Shown in pieces: positions 1 to 10,200 of a DNA stretch of 64,000 nt. Made by a program: the position numbers and the translations under genes. The stretch spans positions 98,016,179-98,080,178 of the forward strand of contig NC_066316.1 of NCBI RefSeq assembly GCF_022539315.1. The letters run 5' to 3'. Numbering within the stretch: position 1 is the stretch's first letter; every line of letters begins with the position of its first letter. Below the pieces are notes generated by a model, which saw only the letters and a list, made by a program, of their open reading frames with translations, was not told the DNA's origin and did not search any database. The DNA comes from Serinus canaria. Lineage: Eukaryota > Chordata > Aves > Passeriformes > Fringillidae.

Positions 1-15
1 GCGGCGGCGGGTGCG

Positions 16-25
16 AAATGGCGGC
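16..25 (+). promoter_or_regulatory. YY1-like motif
   Basis: AAATGGCGGC matches the core of the YY1 consensus, which is frequent just downstream of start sites in CpG-island promoters. A second, weaker AAAATGG element lies at 81-87. If the minus-strand donor at 152/153 is real, both lie in its first intron, a usual place for YY1 sites. The ATG here also opens a frame, but the predicted protein is not recognisable. Confidence 0.4.
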
Positions 26-152
26 GCTGGATGCACCTCCCGCTCCCCGGGGCCGCCGAGCTCTCCACGCCGCGATCACAAAATGGAGGACGCGGCGGGA
101 GGAGGCAGCGGAGCGAGACCTATCCCGCCGCCGGCCGCGGGCCCGCGCTCAC

Positions 153-300
153 CTGGGTCCGCCGGGCTGTGGGGCCGGGCCGCACCCGGTCGGTGCCGCG
201 CTCGGGGCTGTGGCGGAGAGAAAGAGCCGCTCCCGTCTCGGCCGAGCCAGCGCTGAAGGGCGTTGGCGCGCGCACCGACCCGCTGCGCGGCCCGCGCCCA
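153..300 (-). other. Candidate untranslated first exon, minus strand, 3' end fixed by a splice donor
   Basis: Read on the minus strand, CAG at 155-153 is followed by GTGAGC at 152-147, a strong match to the vertebrate donor consensus. The putative exon upstream has no convincing start codon, so it would be 5' UTR. The transcription start is not visible; 300 is a nominal limit chosen because CCAAT and GC boxes begin at 306. The intron would run left through 1 and out of the window, so the coding part of the gene cannot be seen or named. The donor match could be fortuitous in GC-rich sequence. A plus-strand alternative (CAG followed by GTGCCG near 885) fits the consensus less well. Confidence 0.4.
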
Positions 301-305
301 CGCGA

Positions 306-362
306 CCAATAGCGGCCCGGCCTGCGCGCCAGGCCCCGCCCCCCCGCGCACCGCCGGCCAAT
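306..362. promoter_or_regulatory. Two CCAAT boxes flanking a GC box
   Basis: CCAAT occurs at 306-310 and 358-362, and a GC box (reading as GGGGCGGGG-type on the minus strand) lies between them around 333-343. NF-Y binds CCAAT in either orientation and Sp/KLF factors bind the GC box. They sit just upstream of the candidate minus-strand first exon, as expected for a TATA-less promoter. Confidence 0.6.
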
Positions 363-453
363 CGGAGAGGAGCGCGCCGCCGCGGGGGCGAGCGCGGGCA
401 GGGCGCGAGCTCGGCTGGGCCCGTGGGCTGCGGCTGGGGCCACGGGGTTTCCT

Positions 454-498
454 CCAATGAGATCCAGGGTGGAGTGACGTCACTGTCGCCATGGTGAC
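454..498 (-). promoter_or_regulatory. Composite RFX X-box / CRE / CCAAT module
   Basis: A CCAAT box at 454-458, a perfect CRE (TGACGTCA, 475-482, inside the palindrome GTGACGTCAC) and an X-box (GTCGCCATGGTGAC, 485-498, a near-palindrome fitting the RFX consensus GTNRCC-AT-RGYNAC) are tightly packed. On the minus strand the order is X-box, 2 nt, CRE, 16 nt, ATTGG, then the candidate first exon. That is the X1-X2-Y order of MHC class II type promoters, where RFX, CREB and NF-Y bind together. RFX/CRE/NF-Y combinations also occur in unrelated housekeeping and ciliary gene promoters, so target identity is open. No S-box was recognised upstream. Confidence 0.6.
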
Positions 499-506
499 GC
501 CGCTAC

Positions 507-611
507 CACCCCCCCCTCTTCCCCCCCCCCTCCCCCGCCCTCGCCGCTTCCCCCCGCCCGGCTCCCGGGACCGGGACGGGGACCGGGACCGGGGATGGGG
601 GAGGCGGCGGG
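507..611. repeat. Adjacent C-rich and G-rich tracts with GGGACC-type short repeats
   Basis: From 507 to about 559 the plus strand is nearly pure C with long C runs, which could form a quadruplex on the minus strand. From 567 to 611 it carries at least five G3-G5 runs, including roughly four tandem GGGAC(C) units at 567-594, which could form one on the plus strand. Such tracts are common at CpG-island start sites and are prone to length change. Quadruplex formation is inferred only. Confidence 0.65.
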
Positions 612-980
612 ATAAGGCCCGGGGCTCCCTGTGGGAGGGTCCGGCCGAGGCGATGCCCGTACCGGCTGCGGGGCGGGAGCGGGTGGACTGTTGTTCCGCC
701 CGCGGGCGGCCGCGCCCTCAGGCCGCTGCTCCCCGCATCGCCGGCTGGCGGGAGCTCCCGCAGGAGCGGGCGGCGAGCCCGGCCCTGCCCGGGCGGCCCT
801 GCGGCGGGTCGGGCGCGGCCGGGCTGGGAGCGGCCGGACGGCCCTTCCGGAACGAGCCGGACGAAGTCCGGGCGCTGCCGCCGCCAGGTGCCGGGAGCCG
901 GCGGGGTCTGGTACAGGCTCTGCGGGGCTTCATATTCCCGAGTACGTTCCCGGAGCCCCACGCGGGTGAAGGCAGCATTT

Positions 981-3900
981 CCCATAGGCAACGATCAGTA
1001 TATTTGCTTGTTTTCCCCTCTTGATTTCACCTAAATTCTCTAGAGGTCAGACCATGCTATGACATACCGTAGTAGCGTGTTACCCACCCGTGGCTGTATA
1101 AAGGTGAGGCACCTATGGCCGTATGTAGGTCCAAAACGTTGGCTGAGTAGATGCATGACTGGTGTGCACTCACGCTGCCTGAGCCTCAGAGGATGTGGTA
1201 AGGACACGGTGGGTTGTGTTGTTGGTCTTGCCGTACAAAATCAGGTCAAATGCATCTGGTGAATCAGGGCTCAGGCGAGGTCAGGTTCTCCAATGTCTGT
1301 GCAGTACCCGGTCTGTGCGTCAAGTGATGAGATTTCTCACCTTTGTTTTCAGCATCACCAAATATAGTCATACTGAGGAACTTCAGCATCCAGATGGGAT
1401 GATGAATTCTCTGAATCAATCTCAGGATGTTACTGTCTCAACTCATAAAGCTCTTGGTCTCTGTTTGGACAAGGACTGGGATTGTGTATGTGGAAATTTG
1501 AGCTATACTGTGAACAAAACACTTTTCTTTGTCATTTGAGTTTGGGAAACATTGCTTTATTAGAAAAAGAATATAGAACAATAGATAACAACCTTTTCAA
1601 ATTTAATGAAACTCAGAAACCTCTCTGGATCTCCCCCAGAAGTTACCTCTTGGTAACTTGCTACAGTTTTAGGATGCCCATTTATTCTTCCTTGTAGGAT
1701 ATGTTCTCATTTTCATTAGTCTCTATTAATTATCTTCATTTACATGAAGTAAAGACCAAAACTGACCAATTGTGTAACAAAACCTTTTTCATTAACACCA
1801 GGTCTCTATCAACTAACCATTCCACCTATAAGGCGTGGGTGAATGTGTTTTATTTGAGGAAGGACAGCTGACTTAATTGAGGCTACTTCCTTTGCTGATT
1901 CACCTCAGAAATGGGGAAGATATTAAGAATTACTGTCGTAACATTTAGTTCCCATTTCTCTCCCACCTATTGAGAGGCTGCATTAAGAAATACAGACCCA
2001 AGTTAAGAGTTGGGAAGTGCTGAGCAGAGCAGTTTGTGTGCTCAGAGCAGTGTGATGCATGTAGACTGAACTCCGTGCACGATTCAGAGTCTGATGTATG
2101 TGTGCAGAGCATCTGTGTGGCCTTTGTGTCTGGCTTCAAACCCCCTCTGTGCTCCTTGTTTTTCAGGCTTGGATCTTGTGGGCTAACATGCCATAAGATT
2201 GCCCAGCAATATCAATTTAATCACATAGCCATAAGCTCATTTCCCCAGAAGAATCCTGTTGCTGAGTAGGAATGTTGTCTTTTGGGGAGCTTTTCAGAGA
2301 AGGGGCTTGAAGAATTTCTTGTGTTTAGATGAGAAAAATAAATGTTAAGAGGAGATTTGATGTCGTCTCAAAGGAAGAGTTAGTGGCATGGATATAGAAT
2401 TGTTTCAATGGAAGACAAATCTGTGGAAAATGGTCAGTGATGAATTTATACTGTAACTTAGAAGGTTTGGAATTTTCAGTGCAATGAGGCCATGAGACAG
2501 TTTCCCTGTGCTGAGAGGAGGAAGCCCATCCACTTAGAAAGAAGAGCCTGATGAGTTTATAAAAGTGCTTATGGGATGTAGTTGCCTGGGATGGCAGGAG
2601 AGTAAGCTACAAAAGCTTTCCAAATCTGTGTTTCTTTTACTGCTTATTCTTATACATGCTTAGTCTATGTGTACTTTAATGTACAGTTTACTGGATAACA
2701 TTATCCTTTATTGAATTAAAAAAAAACCTAATTTCCTGTAGAGCATTTCAAGAGTGCTATAATCTTATTGACCATTAAGGACTTTACCCTTGTCACCACT
2801 ATGAAATGGTTGGCATCATTTTGTCTTGTGTGCAGGAAATTAAAAATATCAGCACTTCTGGTTACCTGCATGAAGAAATTTAAGCGTTAATTTCCCAGGT
2901 GGTAAATACTGTATCAAAGGCCTTCATTTCCAGGGTGGTAAATGCTTTATGCTACTTTGCATGTAGAGAAAGTCCACCTCCCACTGACTTCAGATGCACC
3001 TACTCACATTCAGCATCTTAGGAGCTCACACCACAAACTACTCAATCGGGGTGTGGGAGAAAAATGAGGAATATATATAATGCAAATTCCTCAGACTTAC
3101 ATGTGAACTTTACAACAGAGTTAGAAGACAATTTACTAGAGCCTCTGTTATTTGCTATGAGACTTTACTTGCTTTTTCTCAGCAGAACCAGCCCCCTCCA
3201 TCAAATGCTTTCCATCTCTGCAGCAAAGGAGGTTGAGATGGTACAGGCAGGAGCTTCCTTCTGCTGTCTGTACAACAGATACACGGCAGGTCAAAGTGGC
3301 ATCTCACCAAGCAAACATATAGCACTGTGAATGAAGCTAAACACACAAGAACTCCCCAAAACAGACTTCTGTCATGGGATTTACCCAGACTACCACTGAA
3401 CAACAGTATGAGTGAGCTCTTTGGATATGCAGCATGCTCCTGAACTATCCACAATAGTCCTTAGTCCTGTCATGGGGAGCAGTAGAAAAACTTGCTCATT
3501 TTGTGTCCTGCCTTGAGTGGGATGGAGATTCTTTACAACTAGTCTCGTGTCTGTTCACTTAATGGCCAGAGAACACATTTTATGTTTATTAAGACCCTGT
3601 GTTCTTGTGGTTAGGGACTTTTCTCTCTTGCTCCCATACTTTTCCTGTAATATTCTCCTTATTATCAGCCCCTTAATTTACACTGCTATCCCATCTTATC
3701 CCCTTCGGATTCCTACCTTTTGCTCAGCTCCTGCCTGTGCACTTGTTCTCCTGCTGTCATTCTTTCTGTATCTGTACCCTCTGCTCTTCCTTTGTTGTTC
3801 CAAACTTTACTAAAACTTCTGGGCAGAGAAGAAGACCTGCTTAGAAGGTCTAGACATTTAGCAGTCTTATATGAGAGCTGGAGTCTTAAAGAAATTGTGC

Positions 3901-6900
3901 AGGCAAATTTTGGTTAATTTTCCATGAAACCAGTGTAAGACTTAGCTTCCATCTGGCCAACTTCTTTAAGAGTTTAAAGGTACTACTCTGATGGTTGCAG
4001 GTGTTGGAATTCTTTGATAATCAAATTGTAATAAAGTGTATCATCCTGGACAAAACTGGAGTTCCTTCTGATTTTCTCTGTGAAAAACAGCTAAACCATT
4101 CTGGCTAAAGCATGAAAAACATTCTAAGTGTGTTCATATAGACTGATGTGTGTTTAAGCCTTTGGAGAGGTACTAAACCAGTGGTCATGACTCTTCTAGA
4201 TAAAGCTTAAATTTACTTAAATTTATTTATCTTGCGCTTGGTTGGGGAACTTAGGAATGAAAGGATAAGATCTCTTGTTACCCTTGTATTTTTTTCTCAT
4301 ATCTTAAAGGTGCTAGAGGGTGGCATGAGTGCTCTTATATTAAAAATAAAAAGTCACCCATGTAAGAGGCTAAAGCATCATTAGAATCCAGTTAAGTGAA
4401 AAATAAATGTGAGTCAGTGGGATCAAGCTCTTTAAACAGTAGCCTGATTCCATATTCTAACTGTACTCTGCTGTGAGGAGGCCACAGGACTTCTTAAATT
4501 TTTGAAAATACTTGCATGGCTTGCTCATAGCTGGTGTAAACTAATTGCTCCAGAGGACAAGCCTCTGAAGATGCTGATGAATGTGTAGCTACTGCTGGGT
4601 GCTGTTATATGCAAATAGTTTTTTTTCTGCTGGGAGAAGAGGGATCAAGGAATACTTGGGTTAGGAAGGTGAGTGTCAGCGTGGGAGGGTGGTACTGAAC
4701 CTCAGTCTTGCTGCTGAGTGCCATTTGTCTTAAAGTGCCATTTAAGTGGCTTCAGGATAAGAGTATCTCCGTGCTGGGACTAGTTCAGTCATTGCTTGTA
4801 AAGGATGGTATTGATTAATATATCTGCTGCAAGGTAAATGCTGCTGTAGTCTGATGTGCTGAGTCAGCTACTGATCATGGTTGATAGGAGTGTCTCAGCC
4901 TTTGTCTGACACTCTTCCCTCCTACCATTTCAGTAATTGCTGTTAGATTCCACGCCTGGTTTTGGGAGGTGCAGTTTATGTAACCTTATTGAACATGACA
5001 GGGTTTCTCTGTATCCTTTCCATCTATGGCATGTGGTACTGGAGAGTGCAATAGGCTCTGGGGAACAGAGTCAAGCCTGTGTTACCTGGGTGAGCCATCT
5101 CCCTACCTCGGAGAGCTTTCCTGCTGGTGGGCCTGTGTGGGAGGGAAGGAAGATGCTGGCCAAACAGAACTATTCCCTTTTTTGTGCTGTTGGCATTAAA
5201 ATGCAGGTTTGTCTGTTTGGTCCTAAGCAGGTCCAGTGAATCTCTTGTGAAGTAGATCCAAAGCCCTGGGACCTCCACTGTGCTGCAGCTGTCAAGAGAC
5301 ACACGTGGTGGAGTCCCATATGGGATTCCTCTCCAGGAATACCCTGCACTGGTCTAGCTGGACATAAAGCTTTTGCAGATTTCTGTGGGCCTCTCTTTTG
5401 CTTTCACTGGCTCTGTCTTACAAGTGGGAGGACACGAGCCAGCTGGAGTTCATGGTATCCCTCAATGTTGAGGGGTATCCTTTTTTTATGGAAATGAAGC
5501 AAATACCCTTTTAATGGCTTTTGTTCAGTTACATGCAACTTTGCTAAAAGGTCCCCTTCTGCATGAACAAACACAACTGGAAAAAGTCACTCAGATGGTC
5601 AAGTAAATTTTATCCTCCTATCTGAAGGCAACAGGAGGCCCCCTAGAATTAAGACAAATGTAACTCATGTCCTTTTAATGGTGATTTGATTATTCTTTCA
5701 TTACAAGTAACTAGTTCCCTTTTCTAATTATATGTCTTGCTTTTATCAAAGAAAAATTACTCAGTTTATGGGAGTGGACCATTAAAATTGCTCATCCATT
5801 AACAGTTTATTGTAGTGCTATGAGATTGCTGGTTTCAGAAATCATCTCTATTGCAATAGATTTGTATAGATTTTTGGTTCTTCTGCCGTTTTGCCAATGG
5901 TCATCATTGACAAATGAGAAAGCAGGTAGTGAGGGTGCATGTGCAAGGCAAAAATGATATGGAGAGGTCAGAGAGCACAAACACTGCACACATTTAGTGT
6001 GCCTTTTAGGGAGTAAGAAGTTTTGGAAGGGAAAGGGGCACTAGGGAATAACACCAAAATGCATAAAGATGCACTGGTACTTGGAAAGGCTTCAGGCTTC
6101 ATGAAGATTTAGTGAATTCAGGGAGAGCTCTGTCTGTGTTTGACCTCTGCACTTCTTGTTTTTTCTCTCTTCTTCTCTTTCCTCTGCAATTGGCCTAAGA
6201 GCATGTTATTCAAATGGGAGAAGGGGCATCAGTCAGCCGAGGGACACAGCGGGGACAGGAGAGGGGGCATTGGAATAGTAGTTGGGAGCATGATTTGAGA
6301 AAGCCTTGGGTCCTGCAGGCAGGTCACTGCAGGCCACTCCTGTTAGTTTTGTCATGGGCTAGGGATGCCAGCAGGCAAAGCTGGTGCAGAGAGGTAATAT
6401 CTCTTACTGTATCAATTAACAGTTTGAAAAATAGACAAGGATTTGATCTGAAAGTACTAGTGTAGTTTCTCTGTATAATCTAAATGTACTTTTTTCTATT
6501 TTATATAATATTAAGACTGATGGATGTCTGAAGGTCAAGTGTTCATCTATACAGGTAAACTGACTGGTAAAGGAATTGTGAATAGATAGTTATACCTGTA
6601 AACTATAAGTAAACTGGGGTAATTCCTTACGTGGAAACACCATTCTATAAAAAAAGCCACTTTTATTCTGAAATACAGTGCATGCCAGGGAAGCAATGAA
6701 AACAAACTATGATTATCAGACTATTCCCAGTGTAGAGCAATATAAAAATAAAATCAGGAAAGGGAGAAGACAAAAAAGATAGAGATGGAAGGAAGGCAGT
6801 CCAGTGGTTAAGTAGAGATACACATGGGAAGATGTAATAAAACTGTCTTTTCTCATCTGAATTTTACAGACTGAAATTAATTGTGTAGTAGCCCTCAGAA

Positions 6901-8515
6901 ATTTGTTTAAAGGTGAGATACTTTGGATTTGAGGAGTTCATGCTCTTCCATCATCTCAATGTGGCAAGAGGATGTGTTTGTATTGAATTTTTCCATGCAA
7001 TTTCTAATGACAAGGTTCTTGGTTATGAGTTTAATTAGGACTCAGCAACTTTGTACTCCTTCATGTACAAAAATCAGAAGTCTGAGGACTATGAAAAACA
7101 CATATTAAATGTCTCCCTACTTATGATTATATACCTGGGACACTATTAATAGTGATTTATATGTAGAATAAAATAATTCTTCAGTGGAAGAAGAGCATAG
7201 CATATGCATACGTATACATATTTTAGGCTGAAATGCCCTTTGACAAGCCAAGAACAGGGCACTATTCATGCATCTTTAGTACATGAAATAATTTTGGCAG
7301 TTAACATACTGCATCTTTGCTTTACTGAAATATTTTATCACTGTTGTACTTGTCTGCAATCATTATAGGCAAGCTGTTTAATGATGGCCTGTGGTAATGC
7401 AAATTATATCACCTAATTACTTGCATTAATGTTGTAGGAAGTTTCAGGTACACAGGGTGAGCGTCCATGGAGCTACAAGCAAGGAAAAAGGCTTCAGACA
7501 AGGGAAACAAGTGGGTAAGTGTGGGGTTGTCTCCTGCATTGGTGGGTTGAGCTTACCAGTGGCAAGTTTTGCCTTTTGGAAAAACCAAATGAGAGATGCA
7601 ACCTCCCTTTCCCTCCCATTTCCTGTTCTACTGCATATTAGAGAGCAGAGATTTCTGTTGAGGTGAAAAGCTATGCTTACAACATGGAGAGCATGGTAAC
7701 ATGCTGATGTTGGCAGATAAAGCCATTTCTGGAGCAGGAGATACCCTTCTGAACAGGGAGATTCAGATGTCCTGATCCATGGATGAGTACACGGGGAGTT
7801 TAGTCTGAAGGTGCTAGATGTTCACAGTGTTAAACATTGATGCTGGGAGGAGTTTTCACATCTAATTTCCATGTGTTTCAACACCAGAGACTTCCAGGTA
7901 GAGCACACAGAACAGCTTTAAGTCAATGCCAGTATTTATTTCATTCTGCTTCTTTGTGGCGTTCCTCAAATTATTGTTGTTTGTGTAATCTTCAGTAAAG
8001 TGTATTTGAATGTTCAGATGTTATGTAGTTAGCATTGCTCCCCTTTCTTAAGAACAGACATTTCTATGAATTTGCCTTATTTAATTTTTAAATACAATGT
8101 TTCTATACATCTTTAAGTGAGCTTAAAAGCTATGCATGGATCATTAAAATAATAAGATAATTAAGGTGAAAGTTTTGGAAATATAAGGGGAAATATAACA
8201 TAAAATGTAATATTAAATGTATCAAATATTTCATAGGGTTTTCTTTTTTTCCTATTGTCACAGATCACCACCTTAGTTAGCTATTTCATTCAAATGTTTT
8301 CCAGGAGGGATGGTATCTTACTTTCCTGGGTGTGATATTGGAGGAGTACTGGTTTACCAGCTTGCTTTATTGTACCCATGCTACTGTCATCACAGCTAGG
8401 TAGGAAGTAAATGTCCTGCTCTGTCAAACTCTTCAGGAATTCCTACCCTGAAGAAGAAGGTTGCAAAACTTTTCTCATGGAAAAAAAGCCACATGCTTCT
8501 ACAGTATGAATGAAA
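981..8515. other. Non-coding flank without recognisable genes
   Basis: CpG content fades over the first 300-400 bp (island shore) and the sequence becomes AT-rich and apparently single-copy. No CR1 copy, RNA gene or credible exon was seen. Open frames of up to about 114 codons (for example 1195-1539, plus) have no recognisable domain. Acceptor-like sites (TTTTCAG near 1346-1352 and TTTTTCAG near 2158-2166) have no partner exon. A pyrimidine tract lies at 6157-6188. The stretch 5480-5830 is AT-rich and complex, of the sort often conserved, but this cannot be judged without an alignment. Confidence 0.6.
7397..7430. promoter_or_regulatory. Candidate POU/homeodomain site cluster
   Basis: A perfect octamer ATGCAAAT (7397-7404), a TAATTA core (7414-7419) and TGCATTAAT (7422-7430) lie within 34 bp. 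Octamer and TAATTA sites are bound by POU and homeodomain factors and are typical of developmental enhancers. In AT-rich sequence such matches also arise by chance, so this is a weak call. Confidence 0.25.
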
Positions 8516-8832
8516 GTACCTCCGTGCCATGGGCAGGGACATCTTTCACTAGACCTTGTTGTTTAAAGCCCCATCCAACTTGTCCTTCAGCACTTCCATG
8601 GGAGTGTTGAAGGACAAGTTCCATGGATGGAGCATCCACAGCTTCTCTGGACAAAGCATACCAATGCTTCAATACCCTCATCTTAAAAAGTGTCTTCCTT
8701 ATGTCTGATCTAAACTCTCAGTTTAAAACTGTTGTCCTGTTACTCTGGTAACCCTGGTAAAAAGTCCATCTCCATCTTTCTTGTAAGTCCCCTGTATATA
8801 CTGAAAGGCTGAAATAAGGCCTCTTTTACAGA
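8516..8832 (-). mobile_element. CR1 LINE fragment (ORF2 C-terminus plus 3' UTR), minus strand
   Basis: The plus strand reads as the reverse complement of a CR1 3' end, including the motifs around CCATGGGCAGGGACA, AAAGCCCCATCCAAC and AAAAAGTCC. On the minus strand a decayed frame (8681-8499) retains a piece like the CR1 ORF2 C-terminus (RVLKHWYALSREAVDAPS). It is 5'-truncated, as is usual for CR1, and has many stops and shifts. The terminal tail repeat is not preserved. Confidence 0.85.
8571..8630. repeat. Foldback (inverted duplication) inside the CR1 copy
   Basis: ACTTGTCCTTCAGCAC (8578-8593) is followed after 10 nt by GTGTTGAAGGACAAGT (8604-8619), its reverse complement with one mismatch. 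The outer flanks continue the pairing with a 4-nt gap (CCATCC at 8571, GGATGG ending at 8630). Ordinary CR1 sequence carries only one of these arms, so the second looks like an added inverted copy. Confidence 0.75.
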
Positions 8833-9779
8833 TAAAGAGAAGTGTGTATCCTGGAAATGTCAGATCTGTTTTCCAAGACATTGTAAGGATGCTCCAGAGA
8901 AAGACAGACTTGGATTTCTCTCCAGTAGATGTAGTTCCAAGTTACTGGGTTTTTGAGCATAGTAGCCCCAGCATCTCTGTGTAGCCTGTGGAAAATATTT
9001 CCAGGGAATGATTCTTCCCATCTTACTGAGATTCTGAAAGTGTCTGTTTCCAGATTCTTAAGCAACTAAATAAAATTAAATAGGCCGGACATAAGCCAAA
9101 GTCTAGAAATATGAGAACAATTTGATGAATATTCATGATGGCTGAAGATTACCCCTAATGGATCAATACAAACATTACATATTAATTATAAGCAGGTTAT
9201 GTTCACTCAGAAAGCAAATAAATGATCATCAGGCCTGTATGAAGGGTTCAATTTCATACTGTATAAAGTGGCATTTGTTAGGGGACTGAATTTTCTACAT
9301 TTTTCCCTTTTGCATTGTACTTATATACTTTCATTCAAAGTCATACCTTTTTTTCCGGTGGAGAGGAATATTCCTTATTTCTGATGCAATTGTTTTATTG
9401 TTACTCTTGGCACACAGTCATTCAGTTTGTTTGAAGGAACAGTAGTTGCAGGGCATGAGAAGTAGGGTGATTGTCATCAAGAGTCATTTAGTGTTTGCTT
9501 TCACAGAGCACAAGCTCCTTTTGATTCACTTTAAAAGGATAAGGCCTGATTTTTGTCTGGTGTAAATCAGAGAAAAATGCTGCCTGTTTTGAATGTGTGT
9601 CTTTTGTATTTAATTAATTCCTTGAAGATTTTTTTATTGTAAGCCCATTGTAGGATTTGTACCATCTCATTTAGTCTGTCCTTACTTTTAAAATTCTTCA
9701 GCATACCTCTGTGGAATCTTTATTTTCTCATATATCTCTGTGATGGAAGACTTGGTACTGGACGCTGCTTGCAAGGTGA
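8833..9779. other. Unannotated non-coding sequence
   Basis: AT-rich sequence with no recognisable gene, RNA or repeat. The part next to the CR1 copy (to about 9065) has an open minus-strand frame of 79 codons with no domain. Confidence 0.5.
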
Positions 9780-10200
9780 GACTATTGATTTAAACAGTGG
9801 TTTAATGCTTTCAGGACTTTTCTCAATACAATTCTTCCTGATATCCTTTCAGCTTTATAAAATGACACTAACCGTGATGCAAACGTTCTTATTTTGCTGA
9901 CCACATCAATAGTTAAATCATTTTGCCCTAGACTATACTTGATAACATGGCATTTCTTCTGTGTCATGTTGTCCATTCAACCAGCATTTGTTAGGTCTGT
10001 ATGAAGGTTTTCCACAACCTTGTCTCAGAGTTCTGTTTTGACTGTCAGATAAAATTTTATCACTTGTAAACTTGCCCTAGTCACACTCTTTTCCAGACCA
10101 TTAGTCAAGAAATGGAGCACTAGCCTACATCTTAAGGCACCATGCAGTTTATCTTTAGCCTGAGTGAAAACTAAAACCTGTATTCCCACCTTTTTGCTTG
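9780..10200 (-). mobile_element. Ancient CR1/L3-like LINE relic, minus strand
   Basis: Minus-strand frames at 10246-10025 and 9976-9782 retain scattered similarity to the reverse transcriptase region of CR1/L3 elements: a segment like FNIFINDLEKGV (here HFLTNGLEKSV), then a piece resembling the 'TKCKVMHLG' region (here QKKCHVIKYSLGQN). The usual ADD catalytic motif is not intact. The divergence is far greater than for the other CR1 copies, suggesting an insertion older than modern birds. Confidence 0.5.

Larger units (their letters stand above)
1..980. promoter_or_regulatory. CpG island promoter, truncated at the left window edge
   Basis: This segment is very GC-rich and full of CpG, while the sequence beyond about 1 kb quickly becomes AT-rich with rare CpG. 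It holds three CCAAT boxes, a GC box, a full CRE, an X-box, YY1-like motifs and G-quadruplex-capable tracts. In vertebrates such islands mark promoters of broadly expressed genes and often fire in both directions. Overlapping open frames on both strands here are GC-driven and lack a recognisable protein. The left boundary is not visible. I am confident in the island but not in the identity or number of genes it serves. Confidence 0.9.

Noticed and set aside
11..497. Long open frames on both strands at the left end (for example plus 18-497 and minus 492-76)
   Set aside because: The CpG island has few stop codons in any frame. The predicted proteins are low-complexity A/P/R/G and match no family I know, and a splice donor lies inside them.
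491..1024. 177-codon plus-strand frame beginning with a proline run
   Set aside because: It begins in the C-rich tract, overlaps a 162-codon minus frame, and its composition follows local GC content.
1195..1539. 114-codon frame with an acceptor-like TTTTCAG inside, possible second exon
   Set aside because: No recognisable domain, no matching donor upstream that I would trust, and no continuation downstream.
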